Of a DNA stretch of 64,000 nt, positions 47,901 through 59,900 are shown one piece after another (the first letter of the stretch is position 1; each line of letters opens with the position of its first letter). A model generated the notes under the pieces. It was not told the origin of the DNA. It was given only the letters and a program-made list of their open reading frames with translations, and searched no databases. Origin of the DNA: Cloeon dipterum (lineage: Eukaryota > Arthropoda > Insecta > Ephemeroptera > Baetidae); assembly GCF_949628265.1 (NCBI RefSeq), contig NC_088790.1, forward strand, positions 15,566,545 through 15,630,544, written 5' to 3'. The position numbers and the translations under genes were made by a program.

Positions 47901-50900
47901 GTTTTTCTTGAACAACAGGTTGTAGAGGACGACGAGGAAAACGCCGCCCGCTGTTAGCAGCACGAGAATCATCACGACCGACTTGCTTTGGACTGATTGG
48001 GATGAGACAGTTGTGTGGCTGCTGCTTGCACACCACTCTCTTGCAAGCGAGCGAACGAGCACCGGAGCCGACAGACGCGAATGCTTCCCCAGTCGGCCCC
48101 ACCACCACCTCACGCTGAGTATTTGTGGACACACCTCGAGAGAGAGAGAAAGAGGAAAAAACACCACCCGTATAGCGACTGCATGTACTACGTGTGAAAT
48201 CAACAATAATTCAATTTTCAGCAGTCTCGATTACAGCCGTCGGTATTGATGAGTAACTAGAGTATGGAGAGGAGAGATTGCAATCTATATTTTAAAGGCA
48301 CAAACGTTCTGCATTCTAATTTTAAATCAGCAGCCTTCACTGTGCAGAGTTGCAAAAATGTTATGCATGGTAAAATCAATGTAATGCGAGAATTCGAATG
48401 TTCAGTAAATGACGTCACTGCGAGCAGCGAAATAGGTTGCCTCTTCTTTTGAATCATACTTTTATAATTATCCGTCTGAAGGCATTGGATTACACGCTGG
48501 CAGTCACACAAATCGTTTTACGATCCCTTTTTGTGTTGAATTAGTAGCAGCTTCGAATGAGCCTGCAATTGTTCAAATTAAAATCCACGGAGCAAGATCA
48601 CTTGACGCGGTTTCGGAGCAGGTGCCTTACCCAAAATAATTCTACCGCGTCTTTTTTATCTTGGCCAGCACAGGTCTGGGGGCAGCGAGTGCGTATTAAT
48701 TTGGGACGGAGGCGGCCAAGTGCGTCAAATTCTAGAACACGAGTGCCGGCCTGCGGTGATTAAGACGAGAGACACGCCTATGCTACCCCCTCGACAAATT
48801 CCACCGCTGGCCTTTTCAAATCGTCACACTAAAATTAAAAGCAGACACGCGCCCCACAGGCACGCTCCCCTCAGATCTCCGCGATGTTATCGTCAATATA
48901 AATTAAGATAACTGAATTGGTCTTATTCATATATTCCAAAATTAGAACTCCAGGGCCAATAGAGCTTTGCAGATAAACAAATAATAATTTTACAATATTA
49001 AAATAGTTAGAAGGGAGTTCTTCTGCTGTATGCAAATAAATCGATTATTGTTCTTTAAATACAAATCAGGGCTACAATAGATTCTGTTGTTCATATTCTC
49101 TTTGAGAAATTAATTTCAATTTACAATTCCTGTCTATTCAAATAAATAGAACATTATTTCCACCTCCAACGAAGGAATTTTTCACATCAATCGGTCCAGG
49201 CACCATACCATTACTATCCGCACAAAAGGGTTAAATTTGAGCTTCAATTTTTATCATCTCAATAAGTGAATTTTTTAATTTAGCATGACAGTCCTCTGTT
49301 AAGCTAACTCAAAGACACAAACTATTTAGAACGCTGAACTGTAATTATCCTGACGCCTCCTTGTTTTCAAAAAGCAATTTAGGTCAGCCACACAGCCACA
49401 GCATGCGGTGTAGTTTATGATCCTTACCTTGTAGCCGGCGTCTTTGTTGCCATTGGACGCGAGTTCGTCACCAGGGGAGGCGCGAGGGACACGCTTCTTC
49501 CATTCTGTCTCACCGTTCTGCTTTAGCAAGGCTAGCCTGAAAAGTAAAAATACATTTTGTCAATTCGAGAACACGATCAAAGACAAAAAGAGGCCGTGTT
49601 CGACTTATCGATTTGAGAGTGACAATCTAAAAATACATTGGGAAACACAACAAACTGCCGTGATTCAAGAGGATTTAAGCTTGAATTTTAATGGGTAATC
49701 TAGTTGCACGTTTTCTTATATCATTTCTGCCCATCTATCATTTCATAAAGCTCACTGGGCTGTTAGTTACAAAGGCCAAGGCCGTGCATGGCTGGACAAA
49801 ATGAATAATTTATCAATTGACTTAAATAGCAGCTGACTCGGCTTGCTCCAACTCTTCGGTTCAAAATTCCCTCATTGATAAAACAGCTTTGTGAGTTTAT
49901 AATGACCTTTCAGCAATGCTGATTTTGGAGACAGAGTCAGACTCCTTCTTGCCCTGCCCATTTTCAGTCGGCTTGATCGCCGCCTCGAACTTTTTGACAA
50001 CTTTCGGTGGCTCTGCTGCTGGCGGAGGACCCCATGAGGACGCTTCTTCAGCACTCGAGGCCCGCTGTTTCGGCTCCTGTTCCGGCGCCACGCCCTGCTG
50101 CTGCTGATGCACAGCGGACGCGGTGGCTGTCAGCGTCGCCACGGTGTCTCTGCAAATCAAATTTACATTTTTATTACTGATAGCCAACCAGCCGAACTGA
50201 TGGGAAATATTCACTATCAATATTATTTATAAAGCGAAAATTAGATTATAAACTATGAATGACATCGATGGAAAATTTATTTAATATAAGCTCTTTTGGA
50301 TGCTTTCCAGATATTTCCTTTTACAATAAAAATCCTTCATTGCAAGAATACCAATTATGGGTATGAGTCTGCTTTGGCATGCCACTAAATGAAAAAAAAA
50401 ATATACTGCTTGTATTTATTTCTAGATTGCCCTGACCTTTCCCCTGCGTCAACTTAATCAGCTCGATCGACAAGTAGTGTCAGTGCCAATTGTCTGACTA
50501 ACAAAAGCAAATGATGTGCAGTCATTGGAATTACCAAAACTCAGCCAAAACAGGGTGTTGTCAATCGATAGGACTCTGGGATTCGTCAGAAAAGGGAGAG
50601 AGGATTAACAGATGTTTCCAGTCAGTCAAGGAACAGGGACAGAAAAGCAATTAAATAAAGTCAGAACAGCTGTGAAACAAATTTACGTTGAGTTTAGTTC
50701 CCCTTGTTAGATTTTAATTGTCACCCTATTTGAATATTAATCAAAAGTAATTCATTGCTGTGAAATATGCACGAGCTGAAATTTGAGCATTAATCAGATT
50801 CTAGTTGAACGTGTGTTAGAAAGGACGGACCCTCTTGAAAGCCTGATCTTTCCTTCAAGATAAAACCGAACGTCGTAAAATCAGTGAAATTCCCAATATG

Positions 50901-53900
50901 GCTTTTTAACGTCAGCCTCCAACATCTGTTCGCTTGCGATGAATGGACATATAAAATATAATTCAACACAATTTACGATTTTATGCTCTGATTTTCGCAA
51001 GAAAAGCCATTTTAAACGATTTTCAAAGCCCGGCTTTTATTATGAATCTCAGTACATCATTTCAATTGCAAAACGAATGGGAGTGCGCCGCGCACACAAT
51101 GAACGCGACGCCGACAATACAGCAGACAAAAGGTTCTTCCCTTCATCCAAGACGGCGAACGCAATGACATGTCTCCTTTGAAGAGAAGAGTGCGCAGAAA
51201 AAACTCATAATTATTGCGTCTGAGAGGTTCGTCGAGCGTGCGTGTTTGTGAGAAAAAAAAGCCGCGGATCAGAGGCGCATGCACGAGAGAAAGTTCATCT
51301 GGCGTCACAGCCTCCAAAAGCTGCATCGCCTCCATGTATGGACCAACGCACCGACCTGATGGTTGCACAATCAAAACAAAACGCGGCGCCGCAAATCGAG
51401 CGTGTGGCTGCGCACGAACATGGCAATGAGACTTTTATTTCAATTAGCTGGCAGGCTTGTTACGCACTTAAAGAGCTCTCCAGCCAGTGAGAAATATCAC
51501 TATAATAAACATTTGTTTTATGGTTGAACAAAAGAGCAGACAACAAACTAGCTTTACAAATAAATAATTACAATTATCGTAATTTATGATATAACGAGTG
51601 CATAGAAATTTTTATGTGTAATGAAGTTATGTCTTTTCCGATAAGACATACTAACAATAGATGATGACATTTATATTTTACTTATCCAAGTACTAACATT
51701 TTCGAAGTAAATAAATAATAATTGCAATGTGGAGCAAAACAAAATGAGTAATACCTTCGGTTTTTATCCGCGAACGAAAGTAAGGGAGCGAGACGCTGCG
51801 GCTTGGACTGTGCCGAGCACTACCAAAATAAAACTAACTCCAAACGTGGCCTATTCAATGTTTCAGTTGAGGCCCTCCCTTCCCAACTGCTGTTTTTCTG
51901 CAGCTGTTACTCTCTCGCTCGCACAAACTAGCGGCTTGTGCCGATTATAAAAGGGGGGAGCCGGCGGAGAAGGGGGCAAATTTTGGGTGGAACACCGTGG
52001 GTGACTCTTTTATTGGTCATAATATGCAAAAACGTGGAACAATCTATATCTGTGATTGAGCAGCGACGCGATAGCCGCGCTTAGAGTGGGATTTTAGATA
52101 AATTGTATATTAATTTACAATTCATGAGGAACAAATTTAGTGGACAGCTGCAGTGTGGGCTGCATGAATATATTATTATATATTTTAGGACACTTCACTA
52201 AATTTGTGCTGATTTTCAACGAGGGTCCAAATTTTAAGCGATAACCTGATGAATTCTTGTTTTATTTTTTCCCCAAAAATTAACCGAATAGTTATTTGCA
52301 AATTGCTAATTCTTCTACTTATAAAATTACGTTTGGCGTTAGTATTTGAAACAAAGCATTTGTTTGTAGAGTGAGCCATGTGACTGAAGTAGATATCAAG
52401 GTGGCTCACGTTACTGAATTAATTATAAGTTATTAGCGCAGGTGGTGCGTCATGCGTTGAGGAAACAACTTGTACCTGAGGTGATTCACAAACACGAATT
52501 CCGACAGCGGTGTCTTTTTGCTGCACACTCTCGCTTTTGATAGACAGGAGCGATTTTTCGCCCCGAATATCAGAGCTAATCAGAGGGCGAAATCGGGGAC
52601 AGAAAGCGTGATAAGCGCTCTGATACCAATTTCGAGCTTTTTCATTTTGCTTGGTCAAGCGGTGCGGCAGCGGATGTTTTCTCTCTTTTTTGCGGTTTGT
52701 GTTATGAGCTGCCTCCAGAGAAAATTCGACCGCAAGGATATAATAATAGTGTCCATCTATCCAGCAGAATCTGCTATTTAGCCGAGTGCAAGGACCGGCA
52801 GGTGTTCGAGGGCTTGGACAAACAAAAAGCAATTTGCAGCATTATTTGCTCAAGGTCGACGCTTCAAACCCACGAGAAGCGATTTTTAAATAATTTCCAC
52901 CGCTTTTGAATTACGCAATTATTGTGAGAACGTGCGCTTGTGGATATTCACTTGTGTCACGATTTATTTATTGCTCAAGATCATACCGGCGAGAAAATAT
53001 CATAATAGTGCAAGATTCCATTGCCTATCTCATTTCTCAGCAGAATACGAATGCATACGTGCATTTCGCAGAAATTATTAACATTATATCTTATTATTCA
53101 ACAACAATGGGCGTAAACGTCCGCACGAAACTTACATAGGCCGGAAAACAACTGCTCGCAGAGCCAGTAATAAAGGTATAAAAGGCAGTGGGAGTAAAAC
53201 TTACGTGTTTTTGCTCTCGAATTAAATCCGGATTCGCGTCGTCCGAGGACGAAATTAAACTGCAAAACCACTCGGAGCACGGTTGTTTTGATGCAATTCG
53301 CCACTTCTCAGGCAATTACGCCAGCCCTTCCAGCGCACATGGCCAGCGCACGCCAACTGACTGACTGGCTGAGCGAGTGCTCCTTTGCTCTAGACAGGCT
53401 GCTGCTATAGAACCCTTTTATCTCTTTGATTCCAAGCAGCCCGCTGACTGAAAAGCGAGACGGGAGGGGCGAGGGTATTTACTCGCTGGTCCTCTCTTCG
53501 AGCCTTTGCCGTCTATAATACAATTAAGCGAGCTTCGTAGGCGCACCAGTATTTTTTTTTCAATAATTAATTACAGCCGGCGATATTTTTATCCTTGAGA
53601 CGATAAGTGCTTATTTGAAATCCTGTCTCACGAGCGTGTCGTCGTGATTGCCTTAGATTTGTAACTCGTCGTGTTTTGAGAGAATTAGTCGCCTCCAGCT
53701 CGTTTCCATCCTTGCTTCCAGACAGGCATTCGAAAAGAACATTGGTCTTTAGAAAATTGATATGTTCAAACAACCCACTATTTCAGGTCCAGTGACTGCG
53801 GTCACCATTATAGGTTTAAAAACCTTTTTACTCACCGATACCATAATAAAAAGCTATAATTTTTAAAAAAACAGGTAAAAATATTTCATTTTAAAACGAA

Positions 53901-56900
53901 TTCATGTTCTTTCACATAAAATAAATTTCAGAATTGTAAATTTGAATTCGTCATTACCAATCCCACGACCACGTAAATCTTATCGTGATCTCCCTTTTCC
54001 TTTCTATAAAATACATGGGCGGGCAATACCCCATTTTCAACGGTGTTGCCAGAGGTTAAAAATTATCAGCCGCATCCCATTCACGCGAGTGGGAGAGAGC
54101 GGAGGTATCTGTGCACCTGTCTCAAGTATAGAGAGGAATACTCTGCTTGTGGGTGTCTTGTCTTATAGCGTAATAAAAGACGCTGCTACGCCTCGCTGAG
54201 GAAATCAGCATCTGAACCAACTTCCATTATGCAAATTAGCAAGAGCTGCAAAACTTGCTGACTTGATGCTGCGTTTTTTCATGCCCTGTCATCGTTTTGA
54301 AGAGAGCCCTTACACGTTTTAGGAATAAAGACATTTTTATGCATTAATAGCATTTAATTAATTTAGTAGTGTGGCGAGAAATTACCCATGTAATATTTTC
54401 GTTATTGCAATATCTTGCTTCATCTGTCTGCCTTTTCTTTTAATATTATAATATATTATGTATTGACTGCGAGTATAAACAAGTATGTAAATATACTTCC
54501 ATTTGTATTTCAAATCCATTAATAAGCTTTGTAAATTTTAAAGCACTTGAGATTGCCGCTGTCCGTGAAATGCAGTAATAAGTTTTAGTCGAGTAGTGTT
54601 GTGCAGTTCTCAGATCTCGTTTGTCTCGGATTCTCCAACCTGTTTTTCACTTCTTGTTCACATGTGGGCACATAGAATTCAGCTGCTTTGAAGTTGTTTA
54701 GCGCAGCGACTTGCTCGGCCGCGAGCACGGTTTTATTTTGCTCCGCAGTTTAGCTCAGGACATTATTAATGAAATAAATTTGCGACGAGAGCCACAACAG
54801 AGGCAGAATATGTTTAAAAGAAATTCACACCTGACGCACCTTGGTAGGCGTTAAAAAGGAGCGAATAATAAAAGGTTTTGCTTTTTTAATTGGCACCTGG
54901 AGAAATTCGGGCTCTAAATTCCTCGGATAGAATTATTCATCAATTAAGACGAATTTTATTTTTTAAAAATACGCACCGGAATCTTGTTAAAACCAATTTT
55001 TCAGAGGGTTGGAGCTGAGAAAATACACATTATTTACGAGATCGCTCTCAAAACACTAGCCACTCAAAACAAAAACTATATTCCGTGTGTGATCTCTGCA
55101 ACGCATCATTCACTGAGCGCGCACTTAGGGAAACCGAGCCCAAAATAAATCGGAGAGATGCTTGGAAAGGTTACGCTCGCGGCTTAATGCGCGTTAATGA
55201 ATCGTCTCGTTTCCTTCAGGCACGCTGCCAGGGGAAATTAAAGTTTGTGCCTTGTCGACACACTTGCACCTCCGTCCCGGAGACTTGAAATTTTACAATA
55301 AGGGCATAAATTCAGCACGCGATTGTGACGGTTCGAGTTGGACGACGTACAAAATTGTGCCATTATTCCGAATCGTCAAGTTTGCCGCAAAAGAAGGCTA
55401 TGAGACAACTTCCTGTCGCATGTTCTCGTAAATTCAGATTTAATTTACCGCGGTCGAGCGATTTTTAAAATAGCAGCTCACAACTGCGTCGTTGCAAGTT
55501 AAAGAAAAAAAAACAACAAACAAACAGAGATGCGGTACCTGCTGGGATAAACGGCTGCGAGAGCGACACACTCGACTGACTTATCTATCGGTCACGGCTT
55601 CGCGAACTAATCAAGTGCGGCTGCTTGCCTGTATGCTTGCTCTGAGTAATGCCGTTATTTCATGAAGCAGCGCCGCCGCTCTGACAATCGGCTGCGACTG
55701 TTTCGATTTGAATATCCATTAAATTTTCGTGTTGGCTCATTAATTACCACAAAATCTATTTAATTTGTTACTTCTTAAAATGTTTATAATTCTATTTAAA
55801 TTTAATCTTTACTCAAAAAATGTTTTTAAGTCCTGTGACAATTGTTTTTTCTTGGTTAAACATTTATTCGGTGATGGATTGATTTTAAAAAAGTGAAGTT
55901 AACTCGATTAATGACTTGGCCCAATTAAACAGGTTACGCATGCAAATTCCTCTCCCCTGCAGCTATCAAGTAACAACAACAGTTAGCAGAATAGCGCTTT
56001 TATCACGTTTCACTTTTTTACCTTACAGAAAAATTAACCGTATATTTTCAAGCGATTTTAATTGCGGTTACTTTTATAGGTTTGACAAAAAGTAAATATT
56101 AACTAAACAAAGGGGAAGCATTGGATCAATAGATATACGGAATTAACATCGATCGTTTGAATGTTAACAGATTAAATAGAACCGCACAAATAGAAAAAAA
56201 TTGTAATTTAAATGCATGTTCCAATTTTTCCCCAATGAATAACAAGAACAAGAGTCAGCTTACCGGTATTCAATCGCACTGGAAATGATGTTTTTGACCT
56301 CTCTTCCTCCTGAGGAAGAAGTGTCACATTCTGTATCTGAAGACAAGATGGTCCTCTCCTCTTCTGCTTGTGTAGCCACGTCATTCAAGAGGCTGGCTAG
56401 ATTCTCCTTGATCTCCCCGGAATTAATTTCCTCTTCCGAAGACGACTCCGTCCACTCCTCAGCTTTTCCAGTCTTCAGGATGCTTCTCGTGGGAGACTGG
56501 TTGCTCCTTTCATCAGTGCTGGATTCTTTCTTCAAAGCGCTTTTAAAAGAGGAAGTGAAGGCGGATTGCTGCTGACTTCCCAGAGCATTGGCAATGACCG
56601 ACGCAGGGATTTTTAGAATGCCCCTGACTATGTCTGTTTCTTCTGGCGGGATCAGCGGCTCTGTGCTCAGTGGTGGGTACGAATTGCTGCCCATGGAGGA
56701 ACAGTGTTTCAGAATGCCTGAAAAAGCGACGGATCACAATTTAGAACTCGCGCACAACTTTGCCAACTTGCCTCTTGGCCTCGGATCGACGTCAATGGGG
56801 TCCGAGCGAGAGGTTTCCATCACAGCTCTAGCAACCAATCCATCTAAAGACAACAAGCTCAATCACTATCTGGTATCTATTGATTCAACTTACAAGAGAA

Positions 56901-59900
56901 CCCTGAGTTTGTTCTACATTTGCCTCAAACTTGTTCACTTAATTCATGTTTACAAGGATCTCAAGTCTAAAATATTATATGTCTTAACATTATTTTTTAC
57001 ATACGGACTGAACAAATTTCTCAAGATAAAGTACATATCAATCGATTTGCATCGGCGAGGAGAGTCTACATATCGAGTTTCATCGTGATTGGATGAAAAT
57101 TGCATATTTTTTACATTTAATTTGGGATTTCCCACTAGGCACCATAATAATTTTCTGATTCATAACTTGTAAACGATGCTTGATTGAAAATTTGTATTAG
57201 TCGTTTTCTTCTAATTTTCTGTTTGAGGCAAAAAAATTATGTTAGAGAGGAACAATCCTAGGGTTCTCCTATTAGTATCCAAAAACACAAGACACTGTGT
57301 ATGTTTAAATTGCTTAAACAGTGTTTTACTATTAGGACTTTCACTACACAGCACAACACAGCTTTGCTAAATTTCCTTTCTCATTTTTCGCTGCAAAACC
57401 TAACCATTATTGTTAGTATATTTGATTCAACAGTCACATGTGCAATATGAAAATTGTAAAAAGCGTGCGAGCACCACAATGAGACCAACATACACAAACA
57501 AACACACTTGACAGCACCAACACCCAAAACAAATTGTCTGACCTAAACCAGAGGGCTGGTGGCGAGTGCCCAGGGTGTTTGAGAAACCTTCCACCTCTGC
57601 GTCAGTGACGGGTAGCGTCCTGAACCTAGTGGAAGTGACCTGCTTCTTGACCGTCCTTTTCTGCACTGGCTGGCCCTCCTTCGGCTGCCGGTTCTGCTGC
57701 TCGATTTTCTGAGTGAAAAGGCGCACTCTCTCCGCCAAACTGAGGCTGGACGGCTCTTCCTCTTCGTCATCTGCAATGAGTGTTTGCTTCCCGTTCATGC
57801 TACCATGCTACACAGTTGAAAAATAATGAGCATGCATTTTAGGTCCCATTTTGCATGCTCAAGACCTAAATTTTGCTAACAGACAACGACTACACATGTG
57901 CAGTGCTACTTGACATACGAATGCGAAAGGTGCTGAATTACCAGAGTCTCCGGTCATGGTAGCTGGGGTGGGTATCGAGATCGGTTCTGGGCCCACACTG
58001 ATCTGACTCTTTGCCTCATCTACTTCCTCTGATGTGACAGGCTGGGTTGAAAATCGTTTCGCTCTCTCTCTAAAATCAATTAATGAAAAATGGTAATCAC
58101 CTTTAGTGTAAAATTGGACATTCCAATTTTAATGAAAAATTTTCTGATTCTACTAAAAGATTAAGTTAATATTTTTAACAAGCTATTAGAACGCCATTGA
58201 GAAGTACTTTAATAGCACTGAATATTTTTAACAGAACGCGAACTCTATTTAAGCCTAAAATCATGTTAATGTCCTTAAAAACTCAGCTTTACCCGCAGGG
58301 GATTCATGGAATATGATCCTAGGCCAAAGGCCAGTAGCATAACTTTAAAGATGTTAATAAATAAAAGAATAAAATATCAACGTATTTTTCAGGATTTATA
58401 ATAATATTCAAACATTTTATGGTGAATGAAAGAGACTATGTACTCGATTTTTTTATTGTTCTCTCTCATTTTCTAGCTTATTTTAAATTATATTTTTAAT
58501 ATATTCTGGCCATACAATATTGTTTAATTTCCTTTTCAACATCCTAAAAAAACACGCTACTCTTCCCAATTTTCAAACTTTAAATACACCAACAGATAAA
58601 TTTTTGGTTTATGTTGATTTTCAACAAGAAATTTCAACTGCGATGCAGAAAATACCAATTTCCGATTTTCATGAAATCAATAATAACCATTATTTAAAAC
58701 ATCATTTGATAAATTAAGCTACTTACCTCCTGGTGGTGACCATTGGAGGTAAATCATCCCCACTTGAGGTGGCAAACCCTTTCGAGGTCGAAGGCGTATC
58801 GTTGGACGGCAGCCTGTGCATTTCCTGCAGTCGCATAAACAGCTGAGCCCTTTCACTCACACTTGGTCCCCGCCTGGAATTTTCATCCTCAGAGGCACTC
58901 AAACAGGCACTGTAACAGACAAAATTCAGTTTTGTAATCTGACTAAACGACAAAAATAAATACTTTTCACCATTTATAATTTGTATTTTCATTGTGCAGC
59001 TTTTCAGCAAGCTGCTGGTATGAACAGAACAGAGAGCATTGTATACCATAACATCCGCTCAATATTATCAGTAGCGGAAGTGGTTTTAAAATTTTATGGC
59101 CACCCACCCAGGAAAGAATTTGACCTGAATATACACAATACCTTTCAAACGGTCCATCTTCTTGGTCGGCTTGCTGATTAAATCTGAGGGTCAGGTTGAC
59201 TTGGTTGCGGATTACACCCTCCTCAACCTTCACTGACGGACTTCTGCGCACTGGGCTTGAATTGGCAGAGGAGTAGTTGGATTCGTCGCCTTCTGCTGAT
59301 CTCCTACCGCTCTTTAAAATGGGTCTAGGTTTTTCCGACTCATTAGAAGAGAGCACTTCGTCGTCTGTGCTAGCTCTCTTCTTTAAAATCGGCCTTGGCT
59401 CTACCAAATCTTCAGGTAGCAACTCTTCAGAGCTCTTCTTCTTCAGAATCGTGTGCATTTTGCCCTTGTTGCTAGTGGAGCTTTTCCTCTTGAGAATGCC
59501 CTGTGGCTCGTCTTCAAACTCTTCGCCACTTCTCTCTTCGCAAGAAGGCTCATCCACACTTGATTTTTTCTTCAGAATACTTTGCGGTCTTGGAGAAGGT
59601 GCTTTCACCGAAACAGAAGGCTGAACACTGGACGCAACTTCATGCTTTAGAATAGAAACTGGACCTGTTGCGTCGTCCATGGATTTTTTCTTCAAAATTG
59701 AAGTCTTCCTCTCCTTGACAGGTGACTGCCTAGAATTAGCAGCGCTGTTTCCAGCACTGCTCTTTTCAGACGAGTTGTTAGGCGCCAAAATTTTCTTAGG
59801 CGCCTCTTCCTCTTCAACCTCATCTTTTGCTCGCGCCTTATCGATATTTTTCTCATTCTCTTTGGTGGCGGAATGAAGGATTTTCTTTGCCATTGGAGCT

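Noticed and set aside
47973..48206. Upstream extension of the nested gene's open frame
   Set aside because: The extension is Arg/Ser-rich and resembles CT-rich 5' UTR; starting at 47972 gives a clean anchor segment, so the longer start was not used.
51057..51374. 105-codon minus-strand open frame
   Set aside because: No motif, no in-phase splice to supervillin; probably due to GC-rich patch.
52419..52832. 137-codon minus-strand open frame in the large supervillin intron, ending near a CAG/GTACAA donor
   Set aside because: The donor phase (0) does not fit the phase needed by the next exon at 50149, and no motif is visible.
56588..57088. 166-codon plus-strand open frame
   Set aside because: Its first part is antisense to a supervillin exon and the rest is intronic AT-rich sequence.
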